This document shows, piece by piece, positions 36,532 through 47,830 of a DNA stretch of 64,000 nucleotides. A program made the translations under genes and the position numbers. Where the stretch lies: NCBI GenBank assembly GCA_016800925.1, contig JABCPU010000218.1, forward strand, positions 50,166 through 114,165, in the 5' to 3' direction. Under the pieces are notes generated by a model. That model did not search any database and was not told the origin of the DNA. It saw nothing but the letters and a program-made list of their open reading frames with translations. Numbering within the stretch: the first letter of the stretch is position 1; every line of letters starts with the position of its first letter. Origin of the DNA: Suillus spraguei. Taxonomy: Eukaryota; Basidiomycota; Agaricomycetes; Boletales; Suillaceae.

Positions 36532-38330
36532 CTACGTGCGAGTTACCACTTCCAGAATGGCGTGCACGACTGAAGCAGGGTTGATCTGAACTTCTTGGGG
36601 AAGGTCACTCCCTGAAGCAACAGGTGGAAGATTGTCAATTTCGAACTGCCTATAAATAGATTAAATAGAACATTGGTAGAAAAATACAGAGATTAAGCGT
36701 ACCGATCATTCCACCAGGCGATGTAGTGAATGCCTAAGGAACGAATCGCCGTTTCTGCATCGCGAGTGAAGATGCCAGGGGGAAAAAATTCTATGAGAGC
36801 TGAGTGTCCTGATGGCCTCATAAATACGCTGTCAGCGAGACTATCTCCATAAACACCCAAAATGACCTTCATGCAAGTAAGTCGTAGCACAATACCTTTA
36901 CGAGTGATGTAGACTTACATTAGACTGGGCGATGGCTGACAACCTTTCCGTCCACTGTCCCTCTGAGGAGACTATGTTGACCTCGAAGTCGTTGCTCTCG
37001 TGTAACGTTTCAAGAGCGTCGACTAATGCGTTGTGGTCGGCACTCCTCAACCTTGAACCACTCATGGCATCTTGTCGAGATATGTAAGTGACTACCGTTT
37101 TTTCCTGTCCGCTGTCAAGGTTTTGTGTATGGTGGTTTACATGCAAGAACTTGGCAAGATTCTGCCTAATTGGCTCCCACCAATCCTTTGACGCATGCAG
37201 GCCAACAAGCGGGAGAGCGAATGGAGGCATATCGTTTGTTGAACGTGCGGCTGCACCAAAATCGGCAACAACCAGCCTCTCGAAAACGAAAGGCATTTCC
37301 ATTAGCGCATAATCTTCCCAGTCTTCTTTATACATCAACCCGAGCAATGGAAAAGCGGCCTTGGGAAGATGTGGGTGAAAACCACTGTCTGAACGTTGAC
37401 GTCTAATGATGGGTGCATGGACGTCGGGTCGTACTCCTTCGTAGGTAGGAATGTTCCGGAAGAACAGGCGTCGTGGTGGACGGAAAGGGTATGGAGACGT
37501 CGACGCGTTTAGGGAGCTGTGGGTCCTCCAGAGCGAGAAAAGTGTGTAGTTGCCTGGATGTTATGTAAGGACAATGACTCATGAAGATGCAGGTGTTGAC
37601 AAACTCGGAATTGCGTCATACGACAGCCAACTCACGCCTTGAATACTGGTCGACGTTAAGAGTGGTTAAAGTAGTACATGTGCGACACTCACAATCCACC
37701 ATATGAACCAAGTATATCTCTGGCTTGCTTGATCGACAGCATATTCCATTCTCTTGGAAGCAGGCCTTCGTGCGAGTTGTCAGTAGACGATGCAATAGAA
37801 TCCAATAAAGGGAAGCTTGAAGGAGAATCCGTCACAATGAAAATTGTGCCATTGCACATTATTACATGGTCCATGATTGAGAATCCTACGAGGGTTGCGA
37901 TAGGAATATCGTTGGTATTATGTTCATGGACAATTGCAACGCACCTACCAGCGACGTGTTTCAATATTCGAGTTTCAGGTATATCTTCGCCCCAGTGCAT
38001 GAAGCCATCGTTAACACCGATGTTTCCGAAGATGACTTGTTTTTGCGCCTCAGGTACACGGTCGGTCTTTAACCATATATCTCCTTGGGAGGCATTTTCC
38101 TTCTCTTGCTGTTCATGGACGCTGGATATATGCCTTTCGTCAGACACCCAGTCTCCATATATGTCCATGTCGAGACCGCCATCAGTAGTTGGATTTGAGG
38201 ATATGCCAGGCAGGTTAGGATTGGCAAAGAAGTCAGAAGTCGCATCGAAGTTGTAGAAGACCAGAAAAATCATGATGGAAAACAGAACAAGTATAATCTC
38301 CCGGTAACTGAAAGAGTAAAGTCGAGCCAT
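36532..38330 (-). CDS. glycosyltransferase family 61 (GT61/DUF563), type II membrane protein
   Basis: Secretory-pathway glycosyltransferase, probably Golgi; the acceptor is unknown (family members add xylose, arabinose or GlcNAc). The model is complement(36532..36649, 36703..36866, 36919..37553, 37700..38330), 515 aa. The N-terminal signal anchor is IILVLFSIMIFLVFYNF. Family features are FERLVVADFGAAARS, VVTYISRQ, a QSN-VILGVYGDSLADSVFM segment, ALIEFFPPG, and the closing IHYIAWWND. The usual GVHGxGL motif reads GVYGDSL, so its His is Tyr. The exon 1/2 junction is the weak point. Phase requires donor GTGGAT at 37699, while a better GTGAGT lies 5 bases downstream and would need an extra small exon or a GC donor around 37650. 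Other junctions are canonical. Confidence 0.85.
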
Positions 38331-38572
38331 TGTTCAGCTTAGACCTGTGCAGAAATCAGAACCGTCCTGCCGAACAAGTGCAGATGATGCCCGCAGCAAC
38401 ATGACTACCTTGTAAATTCAACAAGTACAAACAAACATGTCATCTGACGTCAATTGTACTCCGTGTACCAGAGATTACATTTGAAACACAACCGGATATA
38501 TATGATACTACAAAAAGCTCAAATCTAATAAAAATGGTGTAAAAGGAGAATAAAGGTAAGATGTACACAAAT

Positions 38573-39307
<735 letters not shown>

Positions 39308-39468
39308 TGATGGCGCTAGTTGAACTGGGCGACTATTGGATTGGTGGTGGTTTGTGATAAAGGGATGATGATCAACAAACAGACACACGGTGCGCGACTC
39401 GCCGTTTATATACCTTCACGTGATATGGGACCTTCACTTCCTGATTAGGAATCTTGACTTTTGACCAA
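39308..39468. promoter_or_regulatory. divergent H2A / ATP10 promoter region
   Basis: Only 161 bases separate the divergent start codons of a cell-cycle-regulated histone gene and a mitochondrial assembly-factor gene, so both promoters must share this stretch. No specific element is assigned. Confidence 0.5.
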
Positions 39469-40510
39469 ATGCTTGTCCGCGCAATTGTCCGTGCACGGTG
39501 GCAAGAAACAGCTACCCTGCATAGGTCTATTCAGCATCAAAGGCGTACCAGGATTTTAACCTCTGGAACTGAAAGATCTGCGGAAAGGAGACCATCAGCG
39601 AAGGAAACTCCTGATGAGTTGACAATATTGCCGTTCCTACAGCGCCCGCTCGGCGTGAAGGAGAGACCTTCGCCTGTCCTGAAAACATGGGCGGATACCA
39701 GGGAGGAGCTGATGAATCAGGAGACACGCTTGGCACAAAGAGAGCACCTGTGAGTTGACTACAATTGATTGGTTTTGGAGTTGTTTTGACTCCTTGTAAG
39801 GGTGAAAGAAGCCACAAAGGGTTATTTTACTGACCTCAACGCAACGAGGAGGCACGGTGGTAAGACGTGGATAGCACCTAGTGTAATGATTCGCGAGGAT
39901 GTATGTTCCATAATTCTTCATGATGGCAAGAAGATTAACAATATTCCCAGAAAGCACTTTATTTCCCAAACATAGTCGGGTCGAGCCTGGATACGAAATC
40001 TAAGAAACATACCGCCAGCATGTGTGAAGGTCGTATCTCTGTTATATCTATGTTGTCCACAAGGATGTCAGAGGTACATTCATATTTCCTTAACATTTTC
40101 ATTTTTCTCAACACTGAGCATATGCTCAGGTACACGTGAATGGTTTCACGACACCGACAAATGAGAGGTATCTCTCAAACCCGCTGTACCAATATGTGCA
40201 GATAAATTTGCAAGAAAACCTGCTAAAGTCTTTTCTCGTATCTCTATTTCTTTCATCAATAGCCAAGTCGGTCCCCCCAGAGCTACATCCGACATACTTA
40301 GTGTCGAGCCAAAACATGGAGTTCGTGCGCGAGCACCTTGGTATGGTAAACAAACACGTCGGGTACGTCTATCTTGTGGATGACAACCTCAGGATTAGGT
40401 GGGCTGGCTGCGCAGACGCCAAGGTAGAGGAAACAAATGCACTCGAGCAATGTACGGGAGTACTACTAAGCAGGTTAGACAAAAAAAGATCTGCTAAAGC
40501 TCCACGATAG
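39469..40510 (+). CDS. ATP10: mitochondrial ATP synthase assembly factor ATP10
   Basis: Inner-membrane chaperone that assists Atp6 incorporation into the F1Fo ATP synthase. The model is join(39469..39749, 39801..39900, 39951..40073, 40130..40510), 294 aa, phases consistent. The N-terminus MLVRAIVRARWQETATLHR is basic and amphipathic, as a mitochondrial presequence. The conserved core starts at FLQRPLGVKERPSP, then TKGYFTDLNATRRHGGKTWI, ALYFPNIVG, and the thioredoxin-like C-terminal part with NPLYQYVQINLQENLLKS and HVGYVYLVDDNLRIRWAGCA. Length is close to other fungal ATP10 proteins. Confidence 0.93.
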
Positions 40511-40710
40511 TTCCACGATAGTACTACCCAAAGCAAATCGTGTCAAACGCCTATTTGTTATCTAATTACACATAAACTAACTAACTAAAAAATTTCGTTG
40601 AAGACTTTCTTACCAGAAAGTTGTTTGTCCGTGTTGGCTACGTGTCATATTGTAACGAAATCCTTTCTTGTTGTGACCTGCAATTCTCAAGTCGACCTAA
40701 TTTCACGTCT

Positions 40711-43700
40711 ATGGCTTCTCCTTCTCAGCAGCTTCCTCCTGGTTGGACAGCGGAATGGTATCAGACTCGTTAATTCTGTTTCTTTTGCAGTTTTATTAAT
40801 GAAAAACTTGCAGGGATCCCGCTAGCCAGAGATATCTTTTCATCCGTGCGTGACCTGCATGAACATTGGCATTGACCAATATCTTTCCTTGCAGAGGCAT
40901 CAACTGGACGCAGCCAATGGGAAGTACCGACACCCGCACCCGCTCAACTCATAGACCATGCACCGTCAGTGTCACCTCCCCCATCCACGACTCATCATGG
41001 TAAGCGCCGCCAATACGCAGCCGGGCAAACGCAGGCGTACTACGGCGCGGGCGATGCCCTTGGAGATCAGTACGGCGGACTTAATGTACCACAACAGCAG
41101 CAACCTGCAGCCACCGCTCAGCTCTTCACCCCAGGACTTGCGGCAGAGGGGGGTTTCGCAGGTCAGCAGCAAGTCCCGCAGGCATCATACTACGCACCCC
41201 AACAGGAGCCCCAATACATCAATGCTCCTGGGTTTGGACAGGAACCAACGTATCACCCACCTAATGCGCCAATCCACCATCTCACAGATCAGTTTGGGCA
41301 GATGGGGATGGGGCAAAGGCCACTACATCTCACGACCACCAATCTACTTACGTCGCCGCCAGACCCTCGTGAGCTGGCTCGCCCTCCTCCTGAGATTCGG
41401 TTACCCGCGAACGCGTGCATCACGACATCGCCATATGCGAATGCGGATCCATCATACCAGCGGTGCACCGTCAATGCCATTCCAACCACATCTTCGATGG
41501 TAAACAAATCCAAAATTCCGTTGGGTCTGGTGATTACTCCCTACCGAACGCTGAAGGAGGGCGAGCCACCGGTTCCCGTTGTGACCGACACGGTGATTGC
41601 ACGATGCAGACGGTGCAGGACGTATATAAACCCTTATGTTCAATTTATCGACAACGGCAATCGGTGGGTTTGATATGCATTGAAGACTTATGTGGTATCC
41701 TGACCTATTAATAACCGTAGTTGGCGGTGTTGTATGTGCAGCATGTCGAATGAGGTCCCGCAGCTCTTTGATTGGGACCAGATACGGAACCAACCTGGAG
41801 ACCGATGGGCTAGAGCTGAACTGAACCACTCTGTCGTCGAATTTGTTGCTCCAACAGAGTACATGGTCCGCCCACCACAGCCAGCTGTGTATGTGATTCT
41901 TATCGACGTGAGCCATACCGCTGTGCAGTCAGGTAAGTCATCGCGGTCGGTAAAGTACTACCAGCTTCGTGACGTCTTCCTATAGGTATGGTGGCAACGG
42001 CAACACGTACTATCCTTGAGAACCTTGATCGCATACCTAACGAGGACGAGCGTACCAAAGTCGCCATTATCGCCTACGACATTTCTCTTTATTTCTTTTC
42101 TATGCCTGTTGGTCTTTTCTGATCTTCTGAGGTCTCGTGCTAATGGGTTGTTGTAGCCTGGGACGACGGAATCAACAATGCTCGTTGTTTCGGATGTTGA
42201 CGACGTCTTTTTACCGAAACCTACTGACCTCCTCGTAAACTTGACGGAAGCGCGTCAGTCGCTTGAGTCGCTCCTCGGCCGAATCAATGACATGTTCCAG
42301 GACAATCACACTGTTGGGAGTGCTATGGGTCCCGCATTACAAGCTGGTTTTAAGCTGATGGTCAGTTGCTAAATGGAAAGGCATCACAGTTTTTGAATTG
42401 TTTCTAGGCTCCCATTGGCGGCAAGATCATGGTACTCTCGTCCTCTTTGCCCAATGTTGGCGCTGGTTCCCTCAAAAACCGTGAAGATCTCAAAATTTTG
42501 GGCACGTCCAAAGTAAGCTCCTGCTCATGTTGCCGATTACATTATAGTTGATGGAATTCTTTACAGGAATCAGGCCTGTTGCAAGCTGCTTCACCCTTCT
42601 ACAAGACATTTGCCATCGAGTGCTCACGTGCCCAGGTGTCAGTGGACATGTTCCTATTTAGTGCTGCATACCAGGACGTTGCCAGTCTCGGTTCGTGGCC
42701 TCTCGTCATTTTCCTTACTCCAAATCCATCTGATGCATTTCAATAGCTTGCCTCCCACACTATACTTCTGGTCAAACCTACTTCTACCCTGCATTTAACG
42801 CTGCTCGATCCGAGGATGCCATTAAATTCGCACACGAGTTTGGCGAGGTTCTTGCGATGCCCATCATGTTGGAAGCTGTTATGCGCGTACGTGCTTCGAA
42901 AGGTAAGAAACCCTTTTACGTCGCCGCTATCGATGCTCATCAATACAATCAAGGTTTGCGCATGGCTTCGTTCCACGGAAACTTCTTCGTCCGCTCCACC
43001 GACCTCCTGGCTATGCCCGCCGTGCCTACCGATCAGTCTTACGCCATTGAAATCCAGATTGAGGACACCCTTACGCAACCATTTGTAGTTATGCAGACTG
43101 CAGTTTTACACACGACGTGTCATGGGGAGCGGCGTATTCGTGTTATTACACTTGCGTTGCCCACAACTAGCAGCCTTACGGAGGTTTTTGCGTCTGCTGA
43201 CCAGGTGGCGATCGCCACCCTGCTAGCGAACAAAGCCGTGGAACGCTCGCTTACCCATAAGCTGGAGGATGCCCGTGATGCAGTGCATCAGCGGCTGGTG
43301 GAGATCTTATCTAGTTACAAGAGCAGCATGACATCCGCGGGTGCAGGTGCAAATGCGCAACTTGCAATCTCGGAGAATCTGAGAATGCTGCCTGTGTTGG
43401 TTCTCGGGCTGCTGAAGAATGTGAGTTGGTCACGTTGTTTGATACCGAGTGACCTGACTTGCTCTGCTATATAGGTCGGTATTCGTCAAAGCGCGCAAAT
43501 TCCTCCCGATCTCAGGGCCTATGCCCAGGCCCTGCTGACTACCCTACCATCTCAAACCCTTATCCCGTACATTCATCCCACGTTTTTTTCGCTGCACAGC
43601 ATGCAACCCGAAGTAGGTCGAGTTTGGATATTCGAGTTCTATATTTCATTAACACTGTTCCCAGGCCGGAACGGTGGGTGAGCAAGGTGTGATTTTGCCA

Positions 43701-44165
43701 ACCCCTTTGCCCCTTACTTCGGAACGGCTGGAGAGACATGGGTTGTACCTGATTGAGGATGGTCAGACAATATTCTTGTGGATAGGCCGCGATGCTGTAC
43801 CACAACTCGTAATGGATGTATTCAACCTTCCGAATTACGAGGTACTACGTGGCGGCAAGGTAGGCATCTTATGGTTTTGCGAGTTCCTTTCTCTGTGTCG
43901 CTGATAAACTTATTACAATCAGACGACACTTCCTGTTCTTGACAACGATTTCTCACGGCGGGTCAACGCTATCATTCAGAAAACCCGCGAGATGCGCAGG
44001 GGCGTTTACTATCCCCATCTCTATGTTGTCAAGGAGGACGGCGAGCCCCCTTTGCGGCTCTGGGCCCTCAGCTGCCTCATTCAAGATCGTGCCGATGTTT
44101 TACCGAGTTATCAACAATTCATTGGACAACTCAAGGACAAGGTTAACGGAGCCAATAATTACTGA
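40711..44165 (+). CDS. SEC24: COPII coat subunit Sec24 with N-terminal WW domain
   Basis: Cargo-selecting adaptor of COPII vesicles at ER exit sites. Thirteen exons: join(40711..40757, 40814..40845, 40895..41663, 41721..41932, 41986..42107, 42157..42360, 42408..42512, 42567..42690, 42747..42902, 42954..43420, 43475..43612, 43665..43859, 43923..44165), 937 aa, every phase consistent. Residues about 6-37 form a WW domain ([18 protein letters not shown], then [10 protein letters not shown]), then a Gln/Pro/Tyr-rich disordered stretch. The Sec24 core follows: zinc finger CRRC-x17-CCMC, trunk ([30 protein letters not shown]), beta-sandwich, helical domain, and a gelsolin-like domain with FLWIGRDA. 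It ends [11 protein letters not shown]. The TGA stop coincides with the left edge of the transporter duplication unit. Confidence 0.95.
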
Positions 44166-44791
44166 ACCTGCACCCTTCTGCGCGCAAGTTATCAGACCAA
44201 ATTCGGGCGAAAAGGAAGTGTGGTCTGAGATATTACGCACTTTCTCCTATTTTACTATATGGCGTTGTAGAAAATTTTGACGTGTGCGGACTGAGACAAT
44301 GATATTTTTGCTTCCCTTTTGTAGGCATCACGTAGAAATTAAACGTCAAGCTTGGTGCTGATCAACTCGATCCGCACCGTGAAGCTTGTCCGATGGACAC
44401 GGTACTGAAGAGTAAGCCCAGGGTGGAAAAGGGTCAAACTCACCTGACAGTTACAGTTGTGACTAGGAGCGGTGTGTTCCTTGCACTATTCTACTGAGCG
44501 ATTCGCATTTCAGAAGCCTGTGTCACGGTCCCGTCTAGGTCCACGTTTCTAGTTTTCTGGCCTGTGTTGTAAACGTTTAACCGTCAAGTATAGAGTCGGG
44601 ATTAGTGAGGTGATCGGACTTTCCAGGAACTTCGCGAAGCATGGACGCACATCGAAGTTACATGCTTGGGTTGGATCATTTGTCCGATATTGCAATTGAC
44701 TTGGTCTGCTGGCGTATGTATGAATATAGAATGATACGATATACACACTAGGTGAGTCTCATTTCTTGGCCTCCCATTTTCTCATCGCAGA
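44166..44791. other. intergenic / promoter of MFS copy A, duplicated before copy B
   Basis: This stretch recurs, diverged, at about 47193-47830 before copy B. Both start TGAACCTG and share TTTCTCCTATTTTACTATA, GGCGTTGTAGAAA, and TTTTTGCTTCCCTTTTGT. It must contain the Sec24 3' UTR and the copy A promoter. Confidence 0.75.
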
Positions 44792-46930
44792 ATGTCTCTT
44801 TCACTAGCCACATGTGACCCCGTTTTTACCTCAAACGAGGTGTACCTTGCCGGTGTCGCATCGAGATGTCAATCGTCGTCTAGGCCGCCCTCCAAGCTTG
44901 GTGTTGTAGATGCGATCGAGCTTTCGCCCGTGACTCCAGTAGAAAACCAGCACGATGACTTGGAAAGGCCATCAGTACTTTCGGCTAAGCACAGAATACA
45001 AAAGACACGAGAGAAAATTCAGTTTGTAACGCTGTATTGGTTCATCTACCTAGAGGGTTGGAATGACGGATCGAATGGGCCTCTGTTGCCGAGGATTCAG
45101 AAAGTTTATGGGGTACATTTTGTATTTTGTCCCGGAATTGTTTATGACATGTTTTTCTAGGTCGGATATGCTGTTGTATCTCTTATCTTCGTTTTCGCCT
45201 GTGTGGTTAGTTTATACACGATACTCTCCAAACTGATATTAATTCTTATCGTATGGACTAAACAGGGATTTATCACAGGCGCTGTGTCTAATGTGATTCT
45301 TGTCGAGAGGCTAGGTTTCGGAAAGGTACGCCGACACAAACTGGTCATTTTATGCGTGACGATGCCGACTTTTTTGTAAGGTGATGGTACTAGGTACTAT
45401 CCACTGATATCGAGACCCGCATGATTCTCAAATTCTCGCACCCCAGGTTCCCTATGTCAAATCTTGGCATACAGTATCGAGTCTTCGGGCCCCCCTTTTC
45501 CCGTATTTATATTCGCAATCTTTGTCAACGGATTTGGAATGGCTTTACAGGCGGATATATCTGCTTATCATGATGCGTCTTTGCTAACTCATGATACAGA
45601 ATGCAAATTCAGTGGGCTATATTGCATCCATCAAGGAAAATGCGGAAGTGAAGATGAGCATTTTCTTGACAGGTGACGCACCAGGCACTTTTATGCAGAC
45701 CATTCGCCCCGCTCACTCTCGAATTGTATAGCATATGGTAATTATACCAGCAGTTTCTTCATAAGTTAATGTTCACAACTCATAGGGGCCGGAGCACTAT
45801 CGTCTCCTCTGGTTGCTTCTCAATTTTCACATCTACCTAAGTGGAATTTTTATTTCTTGACATCCCTTGGAATTGCGATCATCAATACAATCGCCTTGAT
45901 TATAGTCTTCCGGTTGAAGCCCCAGGAAGGTAAGGAGAATGTGTATGTTTACTCGATCTTTGAGATTAATTAAACTATCTAGAGTGTCTTTCTGAGATAG
46001 GCGTTGTGAACGTGGATAACAGTACAAGCGAGCACAGTCACCTCAGGCAGATATTCGCGAACAAAGATGTCCATCTCTTGGCAGTATTTTCTCTACTCTA
46101 TATTGGAATCGAAATTACTATTGGCGGTTCGTGGCCGTCTGCAATGGTTCTAATTATATATCTGATGCTCTGAAGGTTGGATTGTTACCTACATGATTGG
46201 TGTCAGAGGTGGTGGGCCCTCATCTGGTTATATTTCTACTGGTTTTTGGGGCGGTATATGACAGCGCTCGTTGATAAACTTTGACTTATTCTTCTACTCC
46301 GTAGGTCTCGTGGTTGGTCGACTGGTCTTGCTATGGTTTAACGAAAAGGTGGATTGTTCGACTGAAGCTGAATGAAGATTTTGGCTGATTTGGGACCCAA
46401 TAGATCGGAGAGCGTTTGGCTTTGTTTATCTACGCCATTCTGGCTATCGGGTTAGCAATGGAAGCATGCTTGCTCTATCATCACTGATACATCCATTTCT
46501 GGTAGTTTCGAGCTAATCGTGTGGTTCGTCCCATCTTTAGTGGGAGATGCAGTCGCTGTTTGTGTAGTTGGCGCATTTCTGGGGCCAATGTATCCAATTA
46601 TTATGAACCATACAGGACGCGTCCTTCCTCGCTCGTTACTCTCAGGTATGTTTCAGACAGTCTAACAATTTTGTAATTCACAATTCCCGGGGCATAGGTG
46701 CCATTGGCTGGATTGCGGGAGTGGGGCAGGCAGGTTCTGCACTGATTCCGTTTATGGTGGGTGCTATTGCGCAAAGTTATGGAATAGAAACCCTGCAGCC
46801 TCTGTACGTATCATAATAACAAGAAGGCATGCCACCACTCACATTCTTTTTTTTTAGATTGATTAGCATAATGGGTGTTATGGCTGCATTGTGGGTGCTG
46901 GTGTCCCATCGTTCACATCGTTCCGATTGA
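44792..46930 (+). CDS. MFS transporter, fucose-permease-like, array copy A
   Basis: Twelve-helix transporter; the substrate is unknown. Agaric relatives are usually labelled MFS general substrate transporter or Bsc6-like. By eye the gene is intact through about 15 exons, exon 1 being 44792..45112. The charged cytosolic N-terminus (about 75 residues) precedes YLEGWNDGSNGPLLPRIQKVYG. Later blocks are AYSIESSGPPFPVF, AYGAGALSSPLVASQF, TYMIGVRGGGPSSGYIS, LGPMYPI and AIGWIAGVGQAGSALIPF. The motif Ala-Tyr-Gly before AGALSSPL depends on a 6-base micro-exon (CATATG). The intron after MALQ has a GC donor (CAG|GCGGAT). An intron inside ...LAIG|FELIVW is shared with copy B but absent from copies C-E. 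It is the first array member, directly downstream of Sec24. Confidence 0.85.
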
Positions 46931-47830
46931 AGAGTTTATACATACAGTAATCGATTTAAATCAGGCTATACCCAAGCCAGTGTAAATAGAAGCAGGTATC
47001 TCATAATCTACGAAGTGAACTTTGGAAGTACATCCACTTAGTAGTACACAGACAATTAACCATATGATCAGGTAGAACTGATAAATAAAATGGTAAGTCT
47101 TCAACTTAAGTCATGCACTTTATAATTTTCTTTTTTCTAAACAAGTCAACGCTGTGGGAATCTTGCATCCAAAACTAGTAGTTTCATAATGCTGAACCTG
47201 TGGTCCTGCTCGCAAGCTATCAGGCTAAATTCAGGCGGAACGAAATAGTCTGGTCATCGCTTTCTCCTATTTTACTATACGGCGTTGTAGAAATTTTTGA
47301 CATGTAGGGACTGAGGTAAATATATTTTTGCTTCCCTTTTGTCGGGATCACGTAAATGTTAAAGTTCTTATCAAGACTCGGATCTGCCTTGTCTGATGGA
47401 CACATACTGCTAAAGAGTAAGCCCAGGGTGGAAAGGAGTCAAACTCAATCATGGAAGTTACCAGCAACGGTACCTTGCACTGTTCTACAAAGATCAGCTT
47501 AATGATTCGCATTTCAGAATTCCACTGCGGTTCACGTCTGGGTCCACTGTTGGCCTGTGTCGTGAACGTTTAACAAGCCAAAACCGTCAAGTTCAAGTCA
47601 ATTATAGAGTCACGTCAGTGGAACGAGGTGATCGGCCTTGGGACTTCGGATGCGAGGAGCATCATGGGATACACGTCAAAATTACATGCTCGTTATTTTT
47701 GAGTATGTAACTTGAAAGGGGCGGTCCATTTGTCCGACATTCCAATCGACTTGGTCTCATAAGCAATCGGCGTATATATGGATGTACACAATGTGAGTTT
47801 ATTCTTGTCCTCCCATTTTCTCTTTGCAGA
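46931..47830. other. spacer between MFS copies A and B
   Basis: The left part is the 3' flank of copy A. From about 47193 it is a diverged copy of the Sec24/copy A intergenic region. No separate gene. Confidence 0.6.
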
